From Rhodothermales bacterium (GTDB lineage Bacteria; Bacteroidota; Rhodothermia; Rhodothermales; VXPQ01), in assembly GCA_951812335.1 (NCBI GenBank), contig OX638293.1, positions 1 to 64,000 on the forward strand: a stretch of DNA of 64,000 bases, written 5' to 3'. Below are positions 25,674-35,378 of the stretch, one piece after another. The position numbers were made by a program, and so were the translations under genes. Positions within the stretch are counted from its first letter, which is position 1; the number at the start of each line of letters is the position of its first letter. Under the pieces are notes generated by a model, which worked only from the letters and a program-made list of their open reading frames with translations, was not told the DNA's origin and did no database searches.

Positions 25674-26822
25674 ATGCGACGAAGCGCGATCTTCTCGATG
25701 CTTTCCCTTTTGCTCATGGCTTCCTGTACCGGCGCGTCGGACGATGCGGAAGCGCCGGAACCTGCTCCCGGCGTACAGGTCGCCCCGTTCGGCGAGGCGG
25801 ACGGCGTACCTGTAGAACTATTCACGCTGGCGAATGCCCACGGCATGGAAATCCGACTCACGAACTATGGAGGTATCGTGACCCATCTGTTCGTGCCGGA
25901 CGCCGAGGGCACACCCGGCGACATCGCGCTTGGTTACGACACGCTCGAAGGGTATCTGGAGCAGTCTCCCTACTTCGGTTCCCTCATCGGGCGGTACGGA
26001 AACCGGATCGGAGGAGCTGCCTTCACCCTCGACGGAGAAAACTGGACGCTCGCCGCCAACGACGGCCCCAATCACCTGCACGGAGGCGAACGAGGATTCG
26101 ACAAGGTGGTCTGGACAGCGGAACCCTTCGAAGAAACCGACCGGCGCGGCGTGCGGCTCGCCTACGCCAGCCCGGACGGAGAGGAAGGCTACCCGGGTAC
26201 GCTCGATATGGAAGTGACCTATACGCTCACCGACGAAAACGCCTTCGAAATCGACTACCACGCTACGACGGACAAAGCGACCCCCGTCAACTTGACGCAG
26301 CACACCTATTTCAATCTGGCTGGGGTAGGCAGCGGAGATATCCTTGGTCATGGGCTCACGCTCTATGCAGACCGGTTCACGCCCACTGACGCAATGCTGA
26401 TCCCCACCGGAGAATTGCAACCGGTAGAGGGAACGCCCTTCGACTTCACGGAACCGACTGCCATAGGCGCCCGCATCGACGCGGACGATACGCAGATCGA
26501 GTACGGAGGGGGCTACGATCACAACTTCGTGCTGAACGGAGAGCCCGGCGTGCTGAGACTCGCGGCCCGGGTTGCGGACCCTGTCAGCGGGCGCGTCATG
26601 GAAGTGCATACCACCGAACCGGGTATACAATTCTACACGGGTAATTTCCTGGACGGATCCATTACCGGCAAGGGCGTATCTTATGAGAGACGCAGCGGTT
26701 TTTGCCTCGAAACCCAGCACTTTCCCGATTCGCCGAACCAGGACGCCTTCCCCTCGACAATTCTGCGACCGGGCGAAACGTATACCTCCCGCACCATCTA
26801 CTCCTTCGACGTATTGCCATGA
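25674..26822 (+). CDS. galM: Aldose 1-epimerase (galactose mutarotase), lipoprotein form
   Basis: 382 residues. The start MRRSAIFSMLSLLLMASCTG gives a lipoprotein signal with Cys18, so the enzyme is exported and lipid-anchored, unlike the cytoplasmic GalM of enterobacteria. Family motifs: YFGSLIGRYGNRI, HLHGGERGFDK (substrate-binding His), NLTQHTYFNLAG (catalytic His) and, near the end, CLETQHFPDSPNQ (catalytic Glu). It interconverts alpha and beta anomers of aldoses such as galactose or xylose. It overlaps msrA by four bases (ATGA), so the two are co-transcribed. The periplasmic location may serve sugar uptake. The 166 bases upstream hold no gene. Confidence 0.92.
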   Translation: MRRSAIFSMLSLLLMASCTGASDDAEAPEPAPGVQVAPFGEADGVPVELFTLANAHGMEIRLTNYGGIVTHLFVPDAEGTPGDIALGYDTLEGYLEQSPYFGSLIGRYGNRIGGAAFTLDGENWTLAANDGPNHLHGGERGFDKVVWTAEPFEETDRRGVRLAYASPDGEEGYPGTLDMEVTYTLTDENAFEIDYHATTDKATPVNLTQHTYFNLAGVGSGDILGHGLTLYADRFTPTDAMLIPTGELQPVEGTPFDFTEPTAIGARIDADDTQIEYGGGYDHNFVLNGEPGVLRLAARVADPVSGRVMEVHTTEPGIQFYTGNFLDGSITGKGVSYERRSGFCLETQHFPDSPNQDAFPSTILRPGETYTSRTIYSFDVLP

Positions 26823-27349
26823 CCGAACAGGCCACTCTTGGAGGAGGCTGCTTCTGGTGCCTGGAAGCCGTGTTCGAACCGCTTCGGGGGATACGTAAAA
26901 TCGTCCCGGGCTATGCCGGCGGCCATGTCCCCGACCCAACGTACCGGCAGGTCTGCACGGGACGTACAGGCCACGCCGAAGTCGTGCAAATCGACTTCGA
27001 TCCTTCCGAAATATCCTACCAGGATATTCTTAACATTTTTTTTACAATGCACGATCCGACCACGCCGGATCGGCAGGGTGGAGATGTCGGACCACAGTAC
27101 CGCTCCATCATCCTGTACCATGACGAAACCCAGGCGGGCGTGGCGCAAAGTACGCTGGCCGAGTTCGACAGCAAGGATATCTGGCACAATCCCATCGTGA
27201 CAGAAATCGAGCCGCTGGATATCTTCTATCCTGCGGAAGAGGAACACCATGCGTACTACCGGGACAATGCCCGGCAACCTTATTGCCGCATCGTCATTGC
27301 TCCCAAAGTCGCCAAACTGCGCAAGGAATACGCGAACCGCCTGAAGTAA
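26819..27349 (+). CDS. msrA: Peptide methionine (S)-S-oxide reductase
   Basis: 176 residues from the ATG at 26819, which overlaps the galM stop as ATGA; the frame is open upstream but only antisense to galM codon usage. The protein starts MTEQATLGGGCFWCLEAVFE: GCFWC contains the catalytic Cys. GYAGGHVPDPTYRQVCTGRT and FFTMHDPTTPDRQGGDVGPQ are diagnostic of MsrA. It reduces methionine-S-sulfoxide in oxidised proteins using thioredoxin. No MsrB domain is fused. Confidence 0.95.
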   Translation: MTEQATLGGGCFWCLEAVFEPLRGIRKIVPGYAGGHVPDPTYRQVCTGRTGHAEVVQIDFDPSEISYQDILNIFFTMHDPTTPDRQGGDVGPQYRSIILYHDETQAGVAQSTLAEFDSKDIWHNPIVTEIEPLDIFYPAEEEHHAYYRDNARQPYCRIVIAPKVAKLRKEYANRLK

Positions 27350-27374
27350 CCCGTTTGAAACAAACGCCTGTACC

Positions 27375-28358
27375 ATGTCTCTCGAAACACGCTCCCTCGG
27401 ATATACCGGAGAACAACTTACCGGCGTCGGTCTCGGCACCTGGGCCATCGGCGGCGGCGACTGGCAATACGGCTGGGGCCCTCAGGAAGACAAGGAGTCC
27501 GTCGCCGCCATTCGCCGTGCGCTCGACGTGGGTATCAACTGGATAGACACAGCCCGTATCTATGGCCTTGGGCATTCCGAAAAAATCGTGGGGGAGGCCA
27601 TTGCAGGCCGCCGGGACGAGGTCTTTCTGGCCACGAAATGCGGACGCCACTGGAAAGAGGACGGCGCCGTCTACGGGAGCCTGACGGCCGCCGACGTACG
27701 CAGGGAATGCGAATCGAGCCTGAAGCGCCTCAAAACGGACGTGATCGACCTGTACCAGATTCACTGGCCCGATCCTCTCGGAGAAATCGAGGAAGGATGG
27801 ACCGAGATCGCAAAAATGGTCGAGGAAGGGAAAATTCGCTATGCCGGCGTATCCAACTTCGCGATGGAGCAACTGCGGACGGTGCAGGCCATTCACCCGG
27901 TAGCATCGCTCCAGCCGCCCTACAGCATGTTGCGGCGCGGCGTCGAGGATACCCTGTTGCCGTACTGCGCCGAAAACAACATCGGCGTGATCGTCTACAG
28001 CCCGATGGTATGCGGTCTTCTGACCGGCAAATTCTCCAAAACCCGCCTTGCCGGGTTGCCTGCAAACGACTGGCGGCGCGGGAATGTCGAATTCCGGGCG
28101 CCGGCCTTCGAGGCAAACCTCGCCCTGGTCGATGGTCTGAAGCCCATCGCCGAGTGCAACAACCTGACGCTTTCTCAACTGGCCATTGCATGGGTGCTCC
28201 GGCGACCCGAAGTGACCTCCGCTATCGTGGGCGCCCGAAGGCCGGACCAGATCGAGGAAACCGCCCAGGCGGGTAACGCGGTGCTTTCCAAAGACGACGT
28301 ACTCGCCGTAGAAAAACTGCTGACTCGCCGACTGGAAACGATCGCAGCGGCGCCCTGA
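27375..28358 (+). CDS. Aldo/keto reductase
   Basis: 327 residues, an (alpha/beta)8-barrel NADPH-dependent oxidoreductase. Catalytic-tetrad elements are visible: INWIDTARIYGLGHSEKIVG (Asp and Tyr), FLATKCG (Lys), and DLYQIHWPDP (His). The C-terminal cofactor-binding region reads TSAIVGARRPDQIEE. The start and spacing (25 bases after msrA, same strand) suggest a galM-msrA-akr transcription unit. Closest in pattern to the YajO/Tas-like general aldo/keto reductases; the natural substrate is unknown. It converges with the phosphohexomutase gene on the other strand. Confidence 0.9.
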   Translation: MSLETRSLGYTGEQLTGVGLGTWAIGGGDWQYGWGPQEDKESVAAIRRALDVGINWIDTARIYGLGHSEKIVGEAIAGRRDEVFLATKCGRHWKEDGAVYGSLTAADVRRECESSLKRLKTDVIDLYQIHWPDPLGEIEEGWTEIAKMVEEGKIRYAGVSNFAMEQLRTVQAIHPVASLQPPYSMLRRGVEDTLLPYCAENNIGVIVYSPMVCGLLTGKFSKTRLAGLPANDWRRGNVEFRAPAFEANLALVDGLKPIAECNNLTLSQLAIAWVLRRPEVTSAIVGARRPDQIEETAQAGNAVLSKDDVLAVEKLLTRRLETIAAAP

Positions 28359-28369
28359 CCCTGGGCCCG

Positions 28370-28466
28370 GATTGCGAACCACACGCGTTCGGATCTCCAA
28401 TGACTTCCCTTTTGTTCGGCGGGAAACACGATCGCCGAATGATTGCCAACCACACGTTCCCGGATC
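28370..28466. terminator. Convergent-gene gap with a hairpin flanked by 26 bp direct repeats
   Basis: In the 128-base gap between two convergent genes, TTCGGCG (28415-28421) pairs with CGCCGAA (28433-28439), a seven-base-pair GC-rich stem that could end transcription on both strands. It has no T-tract. The hairpin lies between two copies of a 26-base direct repeat starting GATTGCGAACCACACG (28370) and GATTGCCAACCACACG (28441), with three to four mismatches. Confidence 0.4.
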
Positions 28467-28486
28467 CCTGCGCGCCGAGCGGACCT

Positions 28487-29917
28487 CTAATCCCGCTGTG
28501 GAACCGGGATCCCCAGTTGATCGGCGGCGTCGAGAATAAGCGCCTGGGCGCGTTCCGGCGTTTCCGCCTCGGCGTAAACGCGCAGTAACGGTTCCGTCCC
28601 CGAAGGCCGGACCAGCAACCACCCCCCTTCGACATGATGCTTGAACCCGTCGAAAGGATCCACCCGCAGCACAGAAGAGCCTGCGATCGCTTCCGGCCCG
28701 TTACCCTGCCTGAGACGCTGCAGGATACGTTCCTTGTTCGTATCGGTAGTGTGGAAATCGACGCGGCGATAGGCTTGCGCACCGAACTCGCCATGTAGCT
28801 CCTCCACGAGTTCCGACAGTTTTTTGCCCCGCTGCGCCATCATCTGCATCACAAGAAGACCGATGTACAGGCCGTCCCGATCCGGGATATGCCCCTGTAC
28901 GGCAATGCCTCCGGATTCCTCGCCTCCCACGAGCACATTCCCCTTCACGATATGCCCGGCAATGTACTTGAAACCGATTCGGGTCGTCTCCACAGGGAGC
29001 CCGTATGCCTCTGCCATGCGATCGATGATCGATGTACTTGAAAAGGCCTTGACAACCCGGCCCGACATCCCGACTTCCTTGTGAAGATATCGGACGAGCA
29101 GCGCCAGAAGAGTATGCGAATCCACAAATCTTCCCCGCTCGTCGAAGAGAGCCACCCGATCCGCATCGCCGTCGTTGGCAATCCCCGCAGCGCACCCCTC
29201 GGCAACGACGGCCTCGGCAAGTATTCCCAAATTGCGCTCGATCGGTTCGGGTGAGCGCCCCCCGAATCCCGGATTGTGCGTACTCCGCAACGCCGCCACC
29301 TGCCCGGCGCCGAGCAATTCAATAAAGACGCCCTGACCGGCGCCGAACATGGCGTCGTGTGCGACACGCAGGCCGGAAGAGCGAATCGCATCGATATCCA
29401 GACGGCTCCTGAGGCAATCCAGATAGCCTGTCGTGAGGTCTTGCTCCACAATTCCTCCGCTTCCCCGCAACATATCCAACGACTTCGGAGAAGGCAGAAT
29501 ATCGTCCGCAGCGGGTATCCCCGCCTCCACCTCGGCGACACCGTCCGGCAGGAGCGGTCCGCCGAAATTCGCCTTCAGCTTGAATCCGTTGTACTCGGGC
29601 GGATTATGGCTGGCCGTAATGACGATGCCGGCCGCACATCCGAATTCCCGTGTAGCCCAGCTTATGGCGGGAGTAGGTACGAACGATTCCGGCAACAGGA
29701 CTTCAATGCCCGCCGAGGCCAGCACGCGGGCAGTGTATTCCGCGAAGGAACGTCCAAGAAACCGCGTATCGTACCCGACCACGATTTTCGGAGCTGTACG
29801 GGATTGTTCAAGAATCCATTCGGCGGTCGCATGGGCCACCCTGTGCAGATTGCGGAACGTGAAGTCTTCTGCGATAACGGCGCGCCAGCCGTCTGTTCCA
29901 AAACGAATATCCGCCAT
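28487..29917 (-). CDS. Phosphoglucomutase/phosphomannomutase family protein
   Basis: 476 residues starting MADIRFGTDGWRAVIAEDFT; the ATG overlaps the recN stop by one base (TAATG), so the frame extending further upstream is not used. Phosphohexomutase motifs in order: TASHNPPEYNGFK (phosphoserine loop), NDGDADRVAL (metal loop, DGDAD), GGEESGGIA (sugar-binding loop), RPSGTEPLLRVY (phosphate-binding loop). The enzyme shifts phosphate between C1 and C6 of hexose or hexosamine phosphates via a phosphoserine. The GTDGWR start and overall length fit the bacterial PGM/PMM type rather than GlmM, but substrate preference cannot be decided from motifs alone. Confidence 0.9.
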   Translation of the reverse strand: MADIRFGTDGWRAVIAEDFTFRNLHRVAHATAEWILEQSRTAPKIVVGYDTRFLGRSFAEYTARVLASAGIEVLLPESFVPTPAISWATREFGCAAGIVITASHNPPEYNGFKLKANFGGPLLPDGVAEVEAGIPAADDILPSPKSLDMLRGSGGIVEQDLTTGYLDCLRSRLDIDAIRSSGLRVAHDAMFGAGQGVFIELLGAGQVAALRSTHNPGFGGRSPEPIERNLGILAEAVVAEGCAAGIANDGDADRVALFDERGRFVDSHTLLALLVRYLHKEVGMSGRVVKAFSSTSIIDRMAEAYGLPVETTRIGFKYIAGHIVKGNVLVGGEESGGIAVQGHIPDRDGLYIGLLVMQMMAQRGKKLSELVEELHGEFGAQAYRRVDFHTTDTNKERILQRLRQGNGPEAIAGSSVLRVDPFDGFKHHVEGGWLLVRPSGTEPLLRVYAEAETPERAQALILDAADQLGIPVPQRD

Positions 29918-31626
29918 TATTCCCCTCCCTTGCGGCTGGCTTCCATTAAATGCTGGGCGCTTTGAAGCGCCGCATCCGTAATATCGGCGCCGGCCATCAG
30001 TCCGGCCAGATGTTCCGCCCGCTGATTTTCGACCAGTCGCCGTATGCGCGTCTTCGTACGATCCCTCTCTACATATTTTTCGACCACAAAATGCACATCC
30101 CCTTGCACCGCGATCTGAGGCAAATGGGTAATGGCGATAATCTGATGGTTTGCGGCCAGCGCGTGCAGGCTTTGCCCTACCTTGCTGGCCACCGCCCCCG
30201 AAATACCCGTGTCGATCTCGTCGAACACCAGCACCGGAAACGCCTCGCTTCGCGCCAGCACAGTCTTCAGAGCCAGCATGATACGGCTGATTTCCCCGCC
30301 GGAAGCAACGCGGGCAAGCGGTCGCAATGCTTCTCCCCTGTTCGTCGAGATGTAAAACTCGACGCGATCCATGCCCGATGCATGCGCCGCCATGCGCCGC
30401 TCCCCTGCAAGAATCCATCCGTCCGGGTCCTCGTCCACGGAGAACCGGACATCGAATCGGCAATCGACCATGCCGAGCTTGCTGCATTCCTCCTCCACCG
30501 CTTCCCGGGTGGCATGGGCTACTTCCTTGCGCCGGGCGTTCAGTCGAACAGCGGCCTCTGACAACCACTTCTGCGCTGTCGCCATGCGATCCGTCAGGGC
30601 ATCGAGCGCCGCGTCGAAATGCTCCCCCTCGGCGTGGGCTTCGCCGATCTTGCGCCGGTGCTCCAGCACCGCTTCCAGCGTACCGCCGTATTTTCGGGTC
30701 AGTCCCCGTAGATCGACGAGCCGAATCCTGACTTCTTCGAGCCGCTCCGGGTCGAACGCCGCTTGCTCGCCGTACTGCTTCAGAAAAGAAGATGTCTCCG
30801 CCGTGACAATGCAGGCGGAATCGATCTCGCCGAGTATTTCCTTGAAGCGGGAATCGATCTCCGCCAGCTCGCCCAGTTCGTTACGGACAGCAACCAGTTG
30901 ATCGTGAATGGAATGTCCGCCTTCGTACAAGACGGAACTCAACCGGGCGGACGCCTCGTGCAAACGCTCTGCATGCTCCAGCACGCGGCGTTCGTTTTCG
31001 AGGAGTTCTTCTTCTCCTTCCCGGGGCGATACGCGATCGATCTCCTCGATCCGGAACGCATGGAGCGCACGCTTTTCCTCCATATCGAGCTGCCGGGCTG
31101 CCAGCGCGTCCCGTTCGGCAAGCAGCGCCGAGAAATCCTGGAAATGACCTGCGTACGCTTCACGCACCTCTCCGAGCTGGCCAAAATCGTCCAGCAGGCC
31201 GGTATGCGTCGAAACGTTCAGCAGCGACTGGTGCTCATGCTGCCCATGCAAGTCGATGAGGCGGGAGGCGACGGCGCGCATCGCCTGTAGCGTAGCCGGG
31301 GAGTCGTTGATGAAGCCGCGACTATACGACGGCGTGATTTCACGGCGCAGGATCATCACCGGAGCCGGATCCACCGCATATTCCCGGAGCAAAGACACCA
31401 CGGACGGATCGTCCGCCTGGTCGAACATCCCCTCTATGACCGCCTTCGCCGCACCGGATCGTATAGCGGAAGGCGATGTCCGCTCTCCCAGAATCGCCTG
31501 CAGGGCGCCGATCAGAATAGACTTGCCGGCGCCCGTCTCACCCGTAATGACCGTAAGCCCCGCATCGAACTCGACACGGAGTTCCTCGATGAGAGCGTAA
31601 TCGCGGACGTAAAGAGACTTCAGCAA
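29917..31626 (-). CDS. recN: DNA repair protein RecN
   Basis: 569 residues, the usual length. Walker A is GETGAGKS near the N-terminus (after MLKSLYVRDYALIEELRVEF); the ABC signature region reads LARVASGGEISRIMLALK and Walker B VLVFDEIDTGISG. Between them lies a long coiled coil (about 150-360), as in SMC-like proteins. RecN gathers broken DNA ends during recombinational repair. It is followed without gap by the phosphohexomutase gene. The start at MLKSLY is the canonical one for the family. Confidence 0.95.
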   Translation of the reverse strand: MLKSLYVRDYALIEELRVEFDAGLTVITGETGAGKSILIGALQAILGERTSPSAIRSGAAKAVIEGMFDQADDPSVVSLLREYAVDPAPVMILRREITPSYSRGFINDSPATLQAMRAVASRLIDLHGQHEHQSLLNVSTHTGLLDDFGQLGEVREAYAGHFQDFSALLAERDALAARQLDMEEKRALHAFRIEEIDRVSPREGEEELLENERRVLEHAERLHEASARLSSVLYEGGHSIHDQLVAVRNELGELAEIDSRFKEILGEIDSACIVTAETSSFLKQYGEQAAFDPERLEEVRIRLVDLRGLTRKYGGTLEAVLEHRRKIGEAHAEGEHFDAALDALTDRMATAQKWLSEAAVRLNARRKEVAHATREAVEEECSKLGMVDCRFDVRFSVDEDPDGWILAGERRMAAHASGMDRVEFYISTNRGEALRPLARVASGGEISRIMLALKTVLARSEAFPVLVFDEIDTGISGAVASKVGQSLHALAANHQIIAITHLPQIAVQGDVHFVVEKYVERDRTKTRIRRLVENQRAEHLAGLMAGADITDAALQSAQHLMEASRKGGE

Positions 31627-31694
31627 GGGAGCGCGAAATGCTTAGGGATCTCCGCAGCAACAGACAAGAAAACACCTCGGAACATAACCCCGGT

Positions 31695-34600
31695 TCAGGA
31701 AACCAGCACCCATCCCTCTGCAATTTTTCGCTCCGCAAGTTTGTACTTGAGCGTTTGCGTTTGCCCGGTAGACGGATTCTGGATGGTCACTTTCTCGTTG
31801 CGCCCGATTTTCTGATCCACGACGACGGTTTCCTTTCGGGCGGTCGGATCCCGGTCGGCGGACCCCGCCGCCTGCCCTCCGCCCGATTTGACGCCGTAGG
31901 TCGGCTCCATGGAATCGTGGCGCGCCCGCGCCCGCTTCGGATCGAGACGGCGACGCGCGGGAGCGGAGCGGGCAGACCGGGCGGTTTGCTCGGCGACAAG
32001 CGGCCCCGCCTTGAACACGAACGAAACGACCTCTTCGTTGATCGTCTCCATCATCTCGGCGAAAAGCTTGAACGCCTCCATCTTGTATTCGACGAGCGGG
32101 TCCCGCTGTCCGTAGGCGCGGAGCCCGATCCCCTCCTTGACCTCATCGAGTTCCCGCAGGTGCCCCATCCACTTCTCGTCGATGATATTGAGCATGGCGG
32201 TCCGCTCGAGCGTATCGTTGATGATGCGCCCTTCCGTACCTACCGCCTCTTCCACCTTCACCACTGCCCGCAGCAGACGGCGCCCGTCCGTGAAATCCAC
32301 GAACACCCGGGCCGGGCGGCGCTCTTTGTCCTGCTCCATCACCTGCTGCATGCCCTTGTGGAACGGACGCGACAGGGCGTCCCGTTTGCGCCGGTAGAAC
32401 GAGATGGCCTCGTCGTAGATCAGCTGCCCCACGCCGTCTTCCCCAAGTTGCACGAACCTTTCCCGTTCGAGCTCGAACTCGAACGCCAGCTTACGCAGGA
32501 TTTCCTCATGGAGCTCGTCCAGCGTGCCTTCCCCGTAGTGCTTTTCCACCACCTTCGAGATAACATCCTGAAGCATTTCCAGAATCTCCCCGTGGAACCG
32601 CTCCCCCTTGAGCGCATGCAGGCGGCGGTCGTAGATCACCTGCCGCTGCGAATTGAGCACATCGTCGTATTCGAGCTGGCGCTTGCGAATGGCGAAGTTG
32701 TTTTGCTCGACTTTCTTCTGCGCCCGGGTAATACTCTTGTTCACCCACGGATGCGTGATGACGGCGCCCTCTTCCATCTTCAGCCGGTCCATCACCCTGG
32801 CGGCGCGGTCCGAACCGAAGAGACGCATCAGATCGTCTTCGAGGGATACGTAAAACTGGCTTTCGCCCGGATCCCCCTGCCGGCCCGACCGGCCCCGTAA
32901 CTGCAAGTCGATCCGTCGGCTCTCGTGCCGCTCGGTACCGAGAATGGCCAGTCCCTTGGCCTCGATCACGCCGGACCCCAGTTTGATGTCCGTACCGCGT
33001 CCGGCCATGTTCGTGGCGATCGTTACGGCGCCGCGCTGACCGGCTTCGGCAACAATGTCGGCCTCCGCCTTCGCCCGGTCGCGGCGCGCATTCAGCACGT
33101 TATGGCGAATGCCCGACCGCTTGAGCATGCGGGACAGGGTTTCCGACACGTCCACGGACGTAGTGCCCACCAGCACGGGCCTGCCCGCCTTGTGGTACTC
33201 GGAGATTTTATCGATGGCGGCGCGGTACTTCTCCCGCTTCGTTCTGAATACGAGATCGTCGAGATCGTCTCGCGTGATAGGCCGGTTCGTCGGGACGACC
33301 ACCACATCCATCTCGTAGATTTTCCAGAATTCCTCGGCTTCCGTTTCGGCGGTGCCCGTCATGCCGGAGAGCTTGTCGTACATCCGGAAATAATTCTGAA
33401 GCGTGATGGTGGCGTACGTCTGCGTCGCCGCCTGCACCTGCACCTTTTCTTTCGCTTCGATCGCCTGGTGCAACCCGTCGGAATACCGCCGCCCGGAGAG
33501 CACCCGGCCGGTATGTTCGTCCACGATCTGGACCCGCCCTTCCTGTACGATGTACTCCACATCCTTCTCGTACAGGGTATAGGCCTTGAGCAACTGCTCG
33601 ATGGCGTGCAGGCGCTCCGCCCTTTCCGAATACAGCGTATAGAGCGTGCGTTTTTCCTCCTCCTCTTCCTTGCCGAGAAGACGCACATCGTTCATGCGTT
33701 TGTTTTCCTTTTTCTCCTCGTCCAGGGATGCATCCGCTTCAATGTCCGCCTCGATCTGCCGCCGCCGTTCCGCGTAGCGGCCTTCTATGGAGGCAATCTT
33801 GTCGCCCATGTCGGGGAGTACGAACAGATCGGTGTCTTCCCCGGCCGCCCGCGCCGCAAACTCGCGCCCCTGCTCCGTCATTTCGATGGCATGCTGCTTC
33901 TCCTCGAGGGCAAATAACAACGGCTCGTCCACCAGCGGCATATGCTTGGCGTTATCCTGCAAGTAGAAGAACTCCGTCTTGCGCAGTAGTTGCGCCACGC
34001 CCGTTTCCTGGAGCAGCTTCTGGAGTTTCTTGTTGCGGGGGAATCCGCGACTGGCGCGCAGGAGCGCAAGACCAGCTTCGCCCTCCACATCCGAGGCTGT
34101 CTTGCGGTCGCCGGCTTCCTCGGCCCGGTCCCGTTCGCGCAGGCTCCGCTCCGCTTCGGACGCAAATCCCGCCACCGCCTTCTGCTGCGCATAGACCAGC
34201 TTTTCGATGACCGGCTGCAGCTCCATAAAACGGCTGTCGTTCGCTTGCGGCACGGGCCCGGAAATAATGAGCGGCGTGCGCGCCTCGTCGATCAACACGG
34301 AATCCACCTCGTCCACGATCGCAAAATGGTGGCCGCGCTGCACGAGTTGCTCCTGCTCGGACACAAACGAATTATCCCGCAGGTAGTCGAACCCGAATTC
34401 GTTGTTCGTGCCGTAGGTGATGTCGGCGCGGTATGCCTTGCGGCGGCCTTCCGTGTGCGATTCGTACTTGTCGATGACGTCCACGGTCAGACCGTGAAAC
34501 TCGAACACCGGTCCCATCCATTCCGCATCGCGCTGCGCCAGATACGGGTTGACCGTCACCACGTGCACGCCGCGGCCCGCCAGCGCGTTGAGATAGATCG

Positions 34601-35201
34601 GCATGACGGCCACGAGCGTTTTACCCTCGCCCGTCTTCATCTCGGCAATGCGCCCCTGATGGAGCACCACTCCGCCCAGCAACTGGGCGTCGTACGGCAC
34701 CATATCCCAGGAAATGCTGATGCCTCCGGCTTCCCATTCCTTGCCCAGCAGGCGGCGGCACGTCTCCTTGACGACGGCAAACGCTTCCGCAACCATGCTG
34801 TCGAGCACTTCCTCTACAATCTCCAGCCACTCTTCTTCCAGCCCGTCGAGTTCGTCGAAAAGCGCCCGGTGCTGCTCCGGCGAGAGTTCCTTGTCGTTAT
34901 CGGTCCCGACCCCGTTCCCCGAAAATGCAGGGAGCGGCGTTTCGTCTGCAGCAGACGTATCCTGCTCCGGCGCGGAAACGGCGCCACCCAACTTGCCGCG
35001 CAGCGCTTCCTGGCTTGCTTCGTTGTCCACAACGGCCTCCCGGATGCGTTGCCGGAAATCGTCCGTTCTGGCCCGCAGTTCCTCGTCCGAAAGGTCGGAC
35101 AGGTCCTCACAGGCGGCATTGATGCGCTCGACAACCGGCCAGAGCCGCTTCAGCTCCCGTTCGTTCTTGTCGCCGAACAGCAATTTGAAGAAATCTATCA
35201 T
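31695..35201 (-). CDS. secA: Preprotein translocase ATPase SecA
   Basis: 1168 residues from the ATG at 35201 (MIDFFKLLFGDKNERELKRL); the frame is open 24 codons further but the family starts at this Met. Walker A is MKTGEGKT at 188-195, some 85 residues later than in E. coli owing to an acidic insertion at about 75-125. The DEAD-box region reads DEVDSVLIDEARTPLIISGP; TNMAGRGTDIKLG and RGRSGRQGDPGESQFYVS are helicase motifs. A further coiled insertion (about 350-560) resembles that in Bacteroidota SecA. The C-terminus has no CxCx8CH zinc motif and ends TGQTQTLKYKLAERKIAEGW. It drives Sec-dependent export of the many signal-peptide proteins encoded here. Confidence 0.97.
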   Translation of the reverse strand: MIDFFKLLFGDKNERELKRLWPVVERINAACEDLSDLSDEELRARTDDFRQRIREAVVDNEASQEALRGKLGGAVSAPEQDTSAADETPLPAFSGNGVGTDNDKELSPEQHRALFDELDGLEEEWLEIVEEVLDSMVAEAFAVVKETCRRLLGKEWEAGGISISWDMVPYDAQLLGGVVLHQGRIAEMKTGEGKTLVAVMPIYLNALAGRGVHVVTVNPYLAQRDAEWMGPVFEFHGLTVDVIDKYESHTEGRRKAYRADITYGTNNEFGFDYLRDNSFVSEQEQLVQRGHHFAIVDEVDSVLIDEARTPLIISGPVPQANDSRFMELQPVIEKLVYAQQKAVAGFASEAERSLRERDRAEEAGDRKTASDVEGEAGLALLRASRGFPRNKKLQKLLQETGVAQLLRKTEFFYLQDNAKHMPLVDEPLLFALEEKQHAIEMTEQGREFAARAAGEDTDLFVLPDMGDKIASIEGRYAERRRQIEADIEADASLDEEKKENKRMNDVRLLGKEEEEEKRTLYTLYSERAERLHAIEQLLKAYTLYEKDVEYIVQEGRVQIVDEHTGRVLSGRRYSDGLHQAIEAKEKVQVQAATQTYATITLQNYFRMYDKLSGMTGTAETEAEEFWKIYEMDVVVVPTNRPITRDDLDDLVFRTKREKYRAAIDKISEYHKAGRPVLVGTTSVDVSETLSRMLKRSGIRHNVLNARRDRAKAEADIVAEAGQRGAVTIATNMAGRGTDIKLGSGVIEAKGLAILGTERHESRRIDLQLRGRSGRQGDPGESQFYVSLEDDLMRLFGSDRAARVMDRLKMEEGAVITHPWVNKSITRAQKKVEQNNFAIRKRQLEYDDVLNSQRQVIYDRRLHALKGERFHGEILEMLQDVISKVVEKHYGEGTLDELHEEILRKLAFEFELERERFVQLGEDGVGQLIYDEAISFYRRKRDALSRPFHKGMQQVMEQDKERRPARVFVDFTDGRRLLRAVVKVEEAVGTEGRIINDTLERTAMLNIIDEKWMGHLRELDEVKEGIGLRAYGQRDPLVEYKMEAFKLFAEMMETINEEVVSFVFKAGPLVAEQTARSARSAPARRRLDPKRARARHDSMEPTYGVKSGGGQAAGSADRDPTARKETVVVDQKIGRNEKVTIQNPSTGQTQTLKYKLAERKIAEGWVLVS

Positions 35202-35378
35202 GGTGCACGGGGCGCGGAAATAAGAGCGGATCGGTTTGCCGGAAGAAAGCCCCGACAGACTGACAGGTAGCAAAGTATCACGCCGAACGGCAAAAACCGT
35301 TCCTTGAATACGCGGGCGTCCGACCTGTGGAAACGTATATCCGGCAAGCGGCGATTTCCAAAGAAACGCCGTGTCCGT

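Noticed and set aside
33990-35270. Long plus-strand ORF opposite secA
   Set aside because: A shadow of the GC-rich secA coding strand with composition typical of an antisense frame.
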